Program-made: the position numbers and the translations under genes
Notes under the pieces: model-generated
Databases searched by the model: none
Told to the model about the DNA's origin: nothing
The model's input: the letters and a program-made list of their open reading frames with translations, nothing else
DNA from: an uncultured Ignavibacteriota bacterium
GTDB taxonomy: Bacteria > Bacteroidota > Ignavibacteria > Tepidaquicellales > Tepidaquicellaceae
DNA: 8,098 nucleotides
Reading direction: 5' to 3'
NCBI GenBank assembly: GCA_937959065.1
Contig: CALGOI010000222.1
Span: 1 to 8,098, forward strand
Part shown: piece after piece, positions 1-6,994 of the stretch
Layout: the number at the start of each line of letters is the position of its first letter
Numbering within the stretch: position 1 is the stretch's first letter

Positions 1-350
1 TTTGTGATCAGAAGTTTCATGTCGATCGGTTTCGAAATGAAATCATCCATTCCGGCTGCAAGGCACTTTTCCCGGTCAGAATCATAGGCAAAAGCAGTAA
101 TTGCTATAATCTTCGTTTTCTTTTCTTCATACTTTGAAGTTTCCCGGATTAATTTTGTTGTTTCAAATCCATCGATTATAGGCATTTGTACATCCATTAA
201 TATAACATCTATATCATCTCTCTCATTATATAGTTTTATAGCTTCATTACCATTATGGGCAGGTAATACGCTCATTTCATGTTTTTCTAATATCCTGGTC
301 ATTAACTTCATGTTAATGGGTTCATCTTCAACAAGTAAGATTGTCGGCAT
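1..350 (-). CDS. response regulator receiver domain protein (C-terminus beyond the window)
   Basis: The gene starts at the ATG at 350-348 and stays open to the left edge, giving 116 complete codons. The translation is a CheY-like receiver domain. It has an acidic pair (E8, D9) after a hydrophobic first strand, the phospho-acceptor D53 in a LMDVQMP motif, the switch threonine T85 and the conserved lysine K107 in a SKP motif. Such domains accept a phosphoryl group from a histidine kinase. The DVQMP-IDG and AAGMDDFISKPI wording resembles receivers of hybrid kinases or stand-alone regulators. Almost the whole domain fits before the edge, so the protein may end soon after or carry an output domain outside the window. 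It lies 69 bp downstream of hemW on the same strand. AAAGGG shortly before the ATG is a weak ribosome binding site. The receiver call is firm; output and partner kinase are unknown. Confidence 0.9.
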   Translation of the reverse strand, partial: MPTILLVEDEPINMKLMTRILEKHEMSVLPAHNGNEAIKLYNERDDIDVILMDVQMPIIDGFETTKLIRETSKYEEKKTKIIAITAFAYDSDREKCLAAGMDDFISKPIDMKLLIT

Positions 351-419
351 TTTGACCCTTTCAGTTACTTCGTAAATTAATTTATGTTTCCCTATACCTG
401 TAAAATATAGTATTCTAAC

Positions 420-1532
420 TCAAAAATACTTAGTAATTATCTCATCAGCAAGACTGAAACCCTTCCTTGTCAACATAAACATCTCATTTTTCAATATCCC
501 AAAGTTGTTATCAGTCAGTTCTTTTATTACATGTTCTTTATTTATTAAAAAGTCCTCATTAAATATCTTCTTATAATTTCTTAAATTCACTCCTTTACTT
601 CTTAATCCGGTTATAATAAACTCAAACTTCATATCATCTTTACTCAATTTTATAATATTCTCTTGAGGCAGTTTCCCGTTATCGATTAAAGTAAAATATT
701 CATTCATACTTTTTACATTATTCCACCTGCTGTCATTATGAAACGAATGTGAGGAAGGACCCAGCCCGATGTAATTTTCCCAGTTCCAGTACTTGCTGTT
801 ATGTTTTGCTTCATAACCCGGCTTACAAAAACTCGATACTTCATAATGCTCGTATACTTTTTCTGTAAAATAGTCGGATACTAATCTGTACATTTCAGGC
901 TCAGCGGGATTCTCTGATACTTTATTATCATTTAATAACTTTCCCAATACTGTTTTAGGCTCGAATGTAAGAGCATACGTAGAAACATGAGGTGCGTTTA
1001 ATTCAATCACTTTATCGAGTGATTTTTTAAGAGTTGAAATTTCCTGCCCGGGAAGTGAATATATAATATCTATAGAATAGTTATCGAATTCTGCCTGTAC
1101 CTTCTCAACCGTTTCTATAGCTTCTTTTACCGTATGCTCCCTTGTTAAGAACTTCAATTCGTCTTCATCGAATGATTGTATCCCTAGACTGAATCTATTG
1201 ATTCCTGCTTCCTTTAATTTTAAAACGTCAGTCTTTAATATGTCCTCCGGGTTTGCTTCAAGAGTAATCTCGGAATTATCTGAAATTTTAAAATTACTTT
1301 TTATCTTGCTGATTATTTGCTCGATCTCTATTGGCGAGAGAATCGATGGCGTTCCGCCTCCGAAATATATCGAATTGAATTCTTCCTGTTTGTAAGAAGG
1401 GGAGTGCAGATCAATCTCCTTGTGCAGTGATGTAAGGAATTTTTCTTTTAGACTAAGATTTGTAACCAGGTAAAAATCACAGTATATGCACCTTTTATGA
1501 CAAAAGGGTATGTGAATATAAATGCCGGACAT
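420..1532 (-). CDS. hemW: heme chaperone HemW (radical SAM, formerly HemN-like)
   Basis: This 370-residue protein has the usual HemW length. It opens with YIHIPFC and the radical-SAM cysteines C11, C15 and C18 (CxxxCxxC), which bind a 4Fe-4S cluster. C18 is followed by D-F, as in HemW, rather than by the extra cysteine of coproporphyrinogen dehydrogenase HemN. GGGTP at 58-62 is the SAM-contact glycine motif, and EANPE at 92-96 is also conserved. HNSKYW at 244-249 fits the HNxxYW heme-binding signature. The C-terminal third resembles the HemN C-terminal domain. HemW family members bind heme and pass it to target proteins, notably respiratory enzymes, so the old label of oxygen-independent coproporphyrinogen III oxidase is probably wrong here. 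The ATG at 1532 lies 10 bp after the lepB stop, with an A/T leader lacking a Shine-Dalgarno, so it is probably co-transcribed with lepB. Confidence 0.93.
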   Translation of the reverse strand: MSGIYIHIPFCHKRCIYCDFYLVTNLSLKEKFLTSLHKEIDLHSPSYKQEEFNSIYFGGGTPSILSPIEIEQIISKIKSNFKISDNSEITLEANPEDILKTDVLKLKEAGINRFSLGIQSFDEDELKFLTREHTVKEAIETVEKVQAEFDNYSIDIIYSLPGQEISTLKKSLDKVIELNAPHVSTYALTFEPKTVLGKLLNDNKVSENPAEPEMYRLVSDYFTEKVYEHYEVSSFCKPGYEAKHNSKYWNWENYIGLGPSSHSFHNDSRWNNVKSMNEYFTLIDNGKLPQENIIKLSKDDMKFEFIITGLRSKGVNLRNYKKIFNEDFLINKEHVIKELTDNNFGILKNEMFMLTRKGFSLADEIITKYF

Positions 1533-1542
1533 AATTTATATA

Positions 1543-2408
1543 CTAATGTATGACTTTACCTATCCTGTCCCATCTGATCGAACCAAGCAGGTCACCTAAC
1601 CTTGAGAAGGGTATATTTGCATCCCATGACCAATAAATTACAAGAGCTTCACCAACAATATCATCATCTGAAACATATCCCCAGTATCGGCTGTCTGATG
1701 AGTTATCCCGGTTATCGCCCATCATGAAATAATAATCACGTTCAACAGTATATTCATTATTTGGTAGAGGTGTGCCGTCAACTAATATGGTTTCGCCATC
1801 CAGTCTGGTTTCATGTCCTTCACGTTGAATAAACATCTTCCATTGATTATTATATGATTCCGGAGTTACTTTTATAACATCACCTTCTTTGGGTATTGCG
1901 AGAGGACCATAATTATCCTTATTCCAGTCTGTTCCCATTGGATAGATGCCAACTTCAGATTGTCCCTCCGGTGAAGACTGTCCCCTAATTAACATATCGG
2001 GCGGCTTTGGAAACTCCTGGCTGTTTACATACAACACTTTATTTACAATAAGGATCGTATCACCCGGTCCGCCAACACACCTCTTTATATAATTCATTAC
2101 AACAGGGGACTCGAGTTCATTCTGGTTACCCGGGTAGTCAAATACCACTACATCTCCCGGTTCAGGATCTTTGAATCCCGGTAGTTTGACGAATGGTAAC
2201 CTGATATCTGTAAATGGAATATTTCTGGGAGTGGTCGAACCGTATGTGAATTTTGTTACAATTAAAAAATCACCAATCAATAATGTGTTTTCCATCGAAC
2301 CGGTTGGTATTCTGTATGCCTCGAAAAAGAATACTTTTATAAAAAATGCAACAATGGCTGCATATACTAACGCGTCAAATAATTCCTTTGACTTATTCTT
2401 TTTGACAT
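1543..2408 (-). CDS. lepB: signal peptidase I (start codon unresolved)
   Basis: This is type I signal peptidase, a membrane enzyme that cuts signal peptides from exported proteins. The catalytic serine is codon 2298-2296 in IPTGSMENTLL. The catalytic lysine is codon 2085-2083 in YIKRCVGGPGD, and the late GDNRDNSSDSR box and C-terminal RIGKVIH are intact. Upstream of the serine the frame encodes a membrane anchor (LVYAAIVAFFIKVFFFEAYR). The ATG at 2295 therefore cannot be the start: it is the methionine just after the catalytic serine. The frame is open back to a TAA at 2520-2518 but has no ATG, GTG, TTG or CTG. The end given here, 2408, is an ATG one frame off; a single extra A in the A5 run at 2403-2399 would join it to lepB and give MSKKNKSKELFDALVY, about 288 residues. 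The alternative is a rare ATT or ATC start near 2472 or 2463 with a Lys/Thr-rich extension. The span is 866 bases, not a multiple of three, for this reason. Confidence 0.85.
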
Positions 2409-2540
2409 CCTTGCCCTTTTTTGTACCCGGTTTTATATTGTCGGGTTTCTTACTACTGCTGATTTGTTTAATTGGTTTACCAGTCTTATTAGTTGTAGTT
2501 GTGAATTTATTGTTTTTTTATTTTATTATTTACTTCTCAA

Positions 2541-2558
2541 AAGCCTTAAATAAGGCTT
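2541..2558 (-). terminator. small hairpin between lepA and lepB, possible weak terminator
   Basis: Just past the lepA stop, AAGCCTT and AAGGCTT form a perfect 7-bp stem around a 4-base loop. On the minus strand only a few T residues follow before GAG, so it would be a weak or leaky terminator at best. It could also mark an RNA processing or 3'-end stabilising site between lepA and lepB. The hairpin is seen in the sequence; its function is inferred. Confidence 0.35.
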
Positions 2559-2566
2559 AAAGTTCC

Positions 2567-4378
2567 TTATTTTTCCAGGGATAAAACTGCCAGGAAGGCT
2601 TCTTGAGGCACCTCTACCGAACCTACCTGTTTCATACGCTTTTTACCTTCTTTTTGTTTCTCTAAAAGCTTCTTTTTGCGGGTGATATCACCTCCATAAC
2701 ACTTCGAGGTAACATTCTTTCTCATTGCGCTGATGGTTTCTCGAGCAATTACTTTTGAGCCAATTGATGCCTGAATTGCAATCTCAAACATCTGTTTTGG
2801 AATCAGCTCTCTTAACTTTTTACATAACTTTCTTCCCCATTCATATGAATTTTCTCTGTGAACAATTGTAGACAGTGCGTCGACTGAATCACCGTTAAGA
2901 AGTATGTCGAGCTTAACGAGATCTGACTCCCTGTAATCTAAAAATTCATAATCAAATGATGCATATCCGCGCGAAGTCGACTTTAGCTTGTCGTAAAAAT
3001 CAAATATTATCTCAGCAAGAGGAAACTCAAACTGCAGATCGACCCTCTTTGAATCGATGTAGTTAGTTGTTTTATATATTCCGCGCCTGTCCGTCGCCAG
3101 TTTCATCAGGTTACCAATGTAATCCGTCGGAGTAATGATCTGTGCCTTGATGTACGGTTCTTCAACCCTGTCGATGCTTCCTCTTTCAGGCATCTGGGCC
3201 GGGTTATCTACTATTACCAGCTCTCCATTTGTTTTGTAAACCTTGTATTCGACGTTTGGTACCGTCGTTACAATTGTTAATCCATATTCACGCTCTAATC
3301 TCTCCTGGACGATCTCCATGTGAAGCATACCAAGGAAGCCGCATCTGAATCCGAAACCCAGTGCTGCTGAACTTTCCGGAAGATATGTCAATGCAGCATC
3401 ATTAAGTTTCAGCTTTGCAAGAGACTCTCTTAGTTCTTCAAAATCTTCCGAAACAGCCGGATATATACCGCTGAAAACCATTGGCTTTACTTCACGGTAA
3501 CCCGGTAGTGGTGTGTCTATCTTTGATGATGTCAAAAAGATAGTATCACCAACTTTACAGTCTTCTACATCCTTCATACCTGCTATCAGGTATCCCACAT
3601 CTCCTGCCTCTAACTTCTTGGTCTTAATTCTGCCCATTTTAAGGACACCTACTTCCTCCGCCTCGAATGACTTATTATTGAAATAAAAAGAAATATCATC
3701 TCCTTCTTTTAATGTACCTTCCACTATCCTGATATATGCAACTACCCCGCGGTATGTATCGAACATTGAATCGAAAATAAGTGCTTTAAGCGGTTTCTCT
3801 TTTTCTATCTTCGCCGGGGGAATTCTCTCCACAATTGCCTCAAGTATATCCTCTGTCCCTATGTCTGCCTTTGCGCTTGCAAGAAGTATATCCTCTTCAT
3901 TCCCGCCGATCAACTCAAGTACCTGCTGTTTTACTTCATCAACCATTGCGCTCTGCAAGTCTATCTTGTTCAAAACCGGTATGATCTCAAGTCCGTTTTC
4001 TATTGCAAGATAAAGATTGCTGATAGTTTGAGCTTCAACTCCCTGTGTGGCATCGACTACGAGTATTGCTCCTTCACATGCCGCCAGAGATCTCGACACT
4101 TCGTATGAAAAATCAACATGACCGGGCGTATCAATTAAATTCAAAATATAATCTTCACCGTCTTTCCCTCTGTAATTCATCTGAATGGCGTGGAGTTTGA
4201 TAGTAATTCCTCTTTCCTGTTCCAGGTCCATGCTGTCGAGAACCTGGCTCATCATATTCCTTTTATCTATAGTCTGGGTTTTCTCAAGGAGCCTGTCTGC
4301 GAGGGTTGATTTACCGTGGTCAATATGAGCTATAATACAAAAATTCCGTATGTTTGACTTACTCAAGCTTTTGTCCAA
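2567..4378 (-). CDS. lepA: translation elongation factor 4 (LepA GTPase)
   Basis: LepA/EF4 is a ribosome-associated translational GTPase, reported to act on stalled or back-translocating ribosomes and in initiation or 30S assembly. At 603 residues it is full length. The G motifs are complete: AHIDHGKST (17-25), T59 within RGITI, DTPGH (83-87), NKID (137-140) and SAK (168-170). EF-G-like domains follow, then the LepA-specific C-terminal domain, recognisable by [11 protein letters not shown], the [25 protein letters not shown] stretch and the basic [16 protein letters not shown] tail before the terminal LSLEK. The start is a TTG at 4378-4376. The upstream frame reaches a TAG at 4405-4403 with no ATG between, and the short N-terminus before [15 protein letters not shown] matches the family. 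No Shine-Dalgarno is visible. A strong terminator ends 33 bp upstream, so lepA should have its own promoter in that short gap. lepB and hemW follow on the same strand, the usual lepA-lepB order. Confidence 0.97.
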   Translation of the reverse strand: MDKSLSKSNIRNFCIIAHIDHGKSTLADRLLEKTQTIDKRNMMSQVLDSMDLEQERGITIKLHAIQMNYRGKDGEDYILNLIDTPGHVDFSYEVSRSLAACEGAILVVDATQGVEAQTISNLYLAIENGLEIIPVLNKIDLQSAMVDEVKQQVLELIGGNEEDILLASAKADIGTEDILEAIVERIPPAKIEKEKPLKALIFDSMFDTYRGVVAYIRIVEGTLKEGDDISFYFNNKSFEAEEVGVLKMGRIKTKKLEAGDVGYLIAGMKDVEDCKVGDTIFLTSSKIDTPLPGYREVKPMVFSGIYPAVSEDFEELRESLAKLKLNDAALTYLPESSAALGFGFRCGFLGMLHMEIVQERLEREYGLTIVTTVPNVEYKVYKTNGELVIVDNPAQMPERGSIDRVEEPYIKAQIITPTDYIGNLMKLATDRRGIYKTTNYIDSKRVDLQFEFPLAEIIFDFYDKLKSTSRGYASFDYEFLDYRESDLVKLDILLNGDSVDALSTIVHRENSYEWGRKLCKKLRELIPKQMFEIAIQASIGSKVIARETISAMRKNVTSKCYGGDITRKKKLLEKQKEGKKRMKQVGSVEVPQEAFLAVLSLEK

Positions 4379-4410
4379 AATTAATATAAATATGTAAGAT
4401 ACCTATAATA

Positions 4411-4464
4411 AATAAAAAAGTGGATTCCAAAATATGGTCTACCGAACATATTTTAGATCCACTT
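4411..4464 (-). terminator. intrinsic terminator after the Hc1-like gene
   Basis: The arms AAGTGGAT (4418-4425) and ATCCACTT (4457-4464) pair perfectly. So do the inner arms AAAATATG (4429-4436) and CATATTTT (4447-4454), separated from the outer arms by a small internal loop (3 against 2 bases). The apical loop is 10 bases. Read on the minus strand, the stem is followed at once by six T residues (4419-4414) and then ATTTATT, the classic layout of a rho-independent terminator. It lies 58 bp past the Hc1-like stop and 33 bp before the lepA start, so it separates the two units. Confidence 0.85.
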
Positions 4465-4521
4465 AAAATCAAACAGCTCTGAACTAATAATAATTCTCAA
4501 AAAAACTAACTTACCGAATAA

Positions 4522-4707
4522 TTATGAATCTTTTCTTTGAGTCCTGATATCCTGAACTTCTTTCCGCATTTCCGCTGCTATTTTGCGAATGTTGTTAAGT
4601 TCTTTCCTGATTCGTGTACCGGCAGCATTTTGGCCTTTGTCATAAAATTTTTCAATGTCTTTTTGCATTCCATCTAGAATTTCTCTGATTTGCTGCAATT
4701 TTTCCAT
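4522..4707 (-). CDS. Hc1-type histone H1-like protein
   Basis: This is a 61-residue, helix-forming, Lys/Arg-rich protein (MEKLQQIREILDGMQKDIEK...). The stretch KGQNAAGTRIRKELNNIRK is the core of the bacterial Hc1 family, which in many Bacteroidota-like genomes has the pattern KGNKAAGxRxRKxxxxLxKLxxExRK. Chlamydial Hc1 compacts DNA; the short versions in other phyla are presumed nucleoid-associated proteins but are little studied. There is no signal peptide or membrane segment. The ATG at 4707 is supported by AAGGAG at 4722-4717, nine bases upstream, the only textbook Shine-Dalgarno in this window, which suggests strong translation. It sits alone between 185 bp of AT-rich leader after sdhD and a strong terminator, so it probably forms a monocistronic unit. 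The family call rests on remembered motif similarity, not a search. Confidence 0.75.
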   Translation of the reverse strand: MEKLQQIREILDGMQKDIEKFYDKGQNAAGTRIRKELNNIRKIAAEMRKEVQDIRTQRKDS

Positions 4708-4892
4708 TTTTTTTGGCTCCTTGAAATTTTAAGAATTTTTTTGTGGTTAGGTTTGGAATGATATTTTTTAAATTTCGATAATATATTGATAATTTCTAAA
4801 ATAAGGAATACATTTTTTAAGAAAAATTTATTATTGCTTATTTTGCAAACAAAAAGCTAAACTACTTACTTTTTTATAGTAAAATTAATAAG
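4708..4892 (-). other. AT-rich leader between sdhD and the Hc1-like gene
   Basis: These 185 bp carry no open frame of note and no terminator-like hairpin after sdhD. The region is extremely AT-rich with several long A and T runs, and near its end holds the Shine-Dalgarno of the Hc1-like gene. It presumably holds the promoter of that gene, but no motif stands out enough to be marked. Confidence 0.4.
4717..4722 (-). promoter_or_regulatory. strong Shine-Dalgarno of the Hc1-like gene
   Basis: AAGGAG on the minus strand, followed by nine bases and then the ATG at 4707. It fixes the start of the Hc1-like gene. The other genes here have A/T-rich leaders with no such motif, so this gene stands out as likely to be highly translated. 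Confidence 0.75.
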
Positions 4893-5276
4893 TTATGGCA
4901 TCACACTAGCAACGTCATTTATGTACGGTATCGAAAATATTATTACATATCCCCAGGCTACAAACGCAATACCGAAAACTATCAACGCGGTCACTATTGC
5001 ATAATTCTGCCAGGTCTTTAAATTATAATCCCTGAATATACCCCAGACTCCGTTTAATCCGTGATACATTGCCAGCGTTACAAAAGTAATATCGATTATC
5101 CTGTACCAGGAATACTGCATTCTGCCGAGTACCGCGTCGTATGTATGTCCGGATTCAGGAGTATAATGCATCAATACATAGTGTCCTATCATAAAAACAA
5201 CCAGAGCAAGTCCTGATATCCTCTGTAGTAACCAGCTTTTCGAACCGGAGTCTTTTGTTCCTTTATATTTATACAT
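4893..5276 (-). CDS. sdhD: succinate dehydrogenase membrane anchor subunit SdhD
   Basis: This 127-residue protein has three predicted membrane helices (about 18-38, 58-80 and 92-115), the fold of SdhC/SdhD anchors. HGLNGVWGIFRDY starting at H72 matches the SdhD helix-II signature: H72 aligns with the heme b ligand (E. coli SdhD H71), and D83-Y84 with the Asp-Tyr pair beside the quinone site. LLQRISGLAL near the N-terminus resembles the quinone-side HRxSG segment of the sister subunit. With SdhC it would anchor SdhAB in the cytoplasmic membrane and pass electrons to quinone in complex II. It starts 24 bp after the sdhC stop on the same strand, so the two are co-transcribed. No sdhA or sdhB follows; the next gene is the Hc1-like one after 185 bp. 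SdhC and SdhD are homologous-looking, so the subunit letter rests on gene order and the RDY motif. Confidence 0.85.
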   Translation of the reverse strand: MYKYKGTKDSGSKSWLLQRISGLALVVFMIGHYVLMHYTPESGHTYDAVLGRMQYSWYRIIDITFVTLAMYHGLNGVWGIFRDYNLKTWQNYAIVTALIVFGIAFVAWGYVIIFSIPYINDVASVMP

Positions 5277-5300
5277 TTATAAGGATTTAAAGTTAATCTT

Positions 5301-5738
5301 TTAAAATAAATTCTTTAATTCATGTGAAAACATCAATGCTCCCATAGCTAAAAACATTAAAATACCCGCTATCCATGATATCCAGTATAGCTGTCTGTGG
5401 TATCTCGCTCCGTCAGCCCAGTCTACAAGTACTATCCTTATACCATTCAATGAATGGAACAGGACAAACGCAAAAAGCAGCCACTCGAGCACCATAAAGA
5501 ATGGTGTGGTGTATTTGCTAACTGCGGTATTAAATGCTTCTCTGCCCTGTGTAAGGGGACTTAAGGAGTAAATATGAATGAATAAATAGCCGATTAATGC
5601 CAGCCCGGTGATCCTGTGTAATATCCAGGCCCAGCTGCCGGTATCTTTCCTGTAAGAAAGATTCTCTTTTATCCATTCTTTTTGGTTATAAGTCTTGATC
5701 TTTTGCGCGGATGCGCGTGAACTGTCTAGTTCGGACAT
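5301..5738 (-). CDS. sdhC: succinate dehydrogenase cytochrome b556 subunit SdhC
   Basis: This 145-residue protein has a polar N-terminus of about 34 residues and then three membrane helices (about 37-60, 80-104 and 116-137). SWAWILHRITG at 35-45 matches the SdhC quinone-site segment; H41-R42 correspond to the His-Arg pair of E. coli SdhC (H30, R31). H95 in FHSLNGIRIVLVDW is the expected axial ligand of heme b (the family HxxxGxR motif). It is the first gene of the sdhC-sdhD pair and presumably forms the heterodimeric anchor of complex II. The start is the ATG at 5738; the leader has no Shine-Dalgarno but carries overlapping inverted repeats just upstream. It diverges from hisC across 164 bp. 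The N-terminal extension before the first helix is longer than in E. coli SdhC but not unusual. Confidence 0.88.
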   Translation of the reverse strand: MSELDSSRASAQKIKTYNQKEWIKENLSYRKDTGSWAWILHRITGLALIGYLFIHIYSLSPLTQGREAFNTAVSKYTTPFFMVLEWLLFAFVLFHSLNGIRIVLVDWADGARYHRQLYWISWIAGILMFLAMGALMFSHELKNLF

Positions 5739-5902
5739 TTATATTGTGTTTTTTATTGGTGTTTACTCAAAAACACTAAAAATTAATTAATTCCATTTTG
5801 AGAAACAATTTATTATTAAAAGATACATATATACAGTATTTTCCATTTAATTCCTTCATTAGATTGCATACTTTATAAGTTTTTAATAATTCTTCATGAA
5901 TA
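5739..5902. promoter_or_regulatory. divergent intergenic region between sdhC and hisC
   Basis: sdhC and hisC point away from each other across these 164 bp, so promoters for both must lie here or inside the neighbouring genes. The sequence is very AT-rich. It holds the overlapping inverted repeats at 5746-5776 and a near-palindromic GATACATATATACAGTA at 5822-5838. No promoter can be picked with confidence. Its role as a shared control region is inferred from gene orientation. Confidence 0.5.
5746..5776 (-). repeat. overlapping inverted repeats in the sdhC leader
   Basis: Plus-strand GTGTTTTT (5746-5753) and GTGTTT (5759-5764) can each pair with the same AAAAACAC arm (5769-5776). The inner pair gives a 6-bp stem with a 6-base loop, and the outer pair an 8-bp stem with a 15-base loop. 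The element ends 7 bp before the sdhC ATG. As DNA, the inner repeat is a GTGTTT-N6-AAACAC palindrome of a size typical for a dimeric regulator. As RNA, the two stems exclude each other. The repeat is seen directly; any regulatory role is inference. Confidence 0.4.
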
Positions 5903-6994
5903 ATGATCGAAATTCCTGATTATATAAAAGACCTTAAACCTTATGTCCCCTGCCGTACAATAAACGAAATAAAAGAGCAATATGACCTGGATGAAATTCA
6001 TAAAATTGCAAGCAATGAGAACCCCTTGGGTCCTTCTCCAATTGCAGTCGAAGCTATGCGTGAAGCAATGAAAGACGTTCACAGGTATCCTGATATAGGC
6101 GCTATAAAGCTTAGGAAAAGAATAGGGGAGATGTTTAATGTCGGTGTCGAAAATATAGCTGTAGGTAATGGCAGTGAAGGTGTTCTCGCTGTTGCGATGA
6201 GGTGTTTTTTACATGGAGACGATGAGGTCATCACTTCAGAGGGTACTTTTATAGGTTTCCAGGTTCTTGCACGCGCAAGGGTTAATAAGTGCGAGTATAT
6301 TCCAATGCCTAAGGAAAACTATAAATTCGATCTCGATGGAATTGCTAAAGCGATTAACGAAAAGACAAAGTTGATCTATCTTTGTAACCCGAATAATCCG
6401 ACCGGTACGATCTTTACTAAAGATGAATTTGATAAGTTTATCGAGAAAGTGCCTTCAAATGTTCTCGTTATTTTCGATGAAGCCTATTACGAATTCGCAT
6501 CGGATTATCCGGAATATCCGGACTCGATGAATTACCGTCTCGATAACGTATTAACACTGAGAACATTCTCCAAAGCATACGGAATAGCCGGTATTCGTAT
6601 TGGTTACGGGCTTGCTCATAAGGACATAGTCGAGACGATTATGAAAGTTAAGCTCCCTTTTGAACCCGGTAATGTTGCGCAGGAAGGGGCATACGCTGCA
6701 CTGGGTGATACAGAGTTTCTTGAAAGAACGAAGCATCTTAATAAAACCGGTATGGAGTATCTTACAGATGAGTTTACACGTCTGGGAATGAAATGGTTTA
6801 AGTCTTATGCGAATTTCATTATGGCGGATTTCAACAGCGAAAAGGAAACGACGAGAATTAACGAAGAATTATTAAAAAGGGGAGTAATAGTCAGGCCGCT
6901 CTCTGCTTTTGGGCTGCCGGGCTGCATACGATTTACTATTGGGCGTAAAGAGGAAAATGAAGCACTGGTTAAAGCCCTTAGAGAAGTAATTTAA
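5903..6994 (+). CDS. hisC: histidinol-phosphate aminotransferase (class I/II, PLP-dependent)
   Basis: This 363-residue fold-type I aminotransferase has the normal HisC length. Hallmarks are ASNENPLGPSP (36-46), RYPD (61-64), CNPNNPTG (161-168), FDEAY (191-195) with D192 expected to contact the PLP pyridine nitrogen, and TFSKAYGIAGIRIGYG, where K224 forms the Schiff base and R232 lies at the phosphate site. R343 in CIRFTIG is the carboxylate-binding arginine. HisC transfers the amino group of glutamate to imidazole-acetol phosphate to make histidinol phosphate; many HisC paralogues instead, or also, transaminate aromatic 2-keto acids. No other his gene is nearby, so an aromatic aminotransferase role remains possible. 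The ATG at 5903 has an A/T leader without Shine-Dalgarno. The gene diverges from sdhC, and its stop overlaps the stop of the converging zinc-ribbon gene by 4 bp. It stands alone, so it is presumably transcribed singly. Confidence 0.88.
   Translation: MIEIPDYIKDLKPYVPCRTINEIKEQYDLDEIHKIASNENPLGPSPIAVEAMREAMKDVHRYPDIGAIKLRKRIGEMFNVGVENIAVGNGSEGVLAVAMRCFLHGDDEVITSEGTFIGFQVLARARVNKCEYIPMPKENYKFDLDGIAKAINEKTKLIYLCNPNNPTGTIFTKDEFDKFIEKVPSNVLVIFDEAYYEFASDYPEYPDSMNYRLDNVLTLRTFSKAYGIAGIRIGYGLAHKDIVETIMKVKLPFEPGNVAQEGAYAALGDTEFLERTKHLNKTGMEYLTDEFTRLGMKWFKSYANFIMADFNSEKETTRINEELLKRGVIVRPLSAFGLPGCIRFTIGRKEENEALVKALREVI

Noticed and set aside
1198..1395. 65-codon plus-strand open frame inside hemW
   Set aside because: It is antisense to conserved HemW core motifs (GGGTP, EANPE) with no homology or start signal of its own.
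420..1532. Calling this gene hemN (coproporphyrinogen III dehydrogenase)
   Set aside because: It has the HemW HNxxYW heme-binding signature and lacks the extra cysteine after CxxxCxxC that marks true HemN.
1543..2295. lepB as a 250-residue protein starting at the ATG at 2295
   Set aside because: That methionine directly follows the catalytic serine; such a product would have no active site and no membrane anchor.
2171..2560. 129-codon plus-strand open frame with a strongly hydrophobic C-terminal half
   Set aside because: It lies antisense to the conserved lepB serine motif, anchor and Lys/Thr-rich leader; Lys/Asn/Thr codons read backwards give Phe/Leu/Val, which explains the hydrophobicity.
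5822..5838. Half of a LexA-like box (TACTGTATATAT on the minus strand)
   Set aside because: The second half lacks the matching CAG, the flanking genes are not SOS genes, and LexA boxes in this part of the bacteria differ from the E. coli one; AT-rich chance match.
5894..6736. Minus-strand open frames of about 61 codons at 5894-6082 and 6551-6736
   Set aside because: Both are shadows of hisC, antisense to its conserved motifs, with no recognisable protein features.
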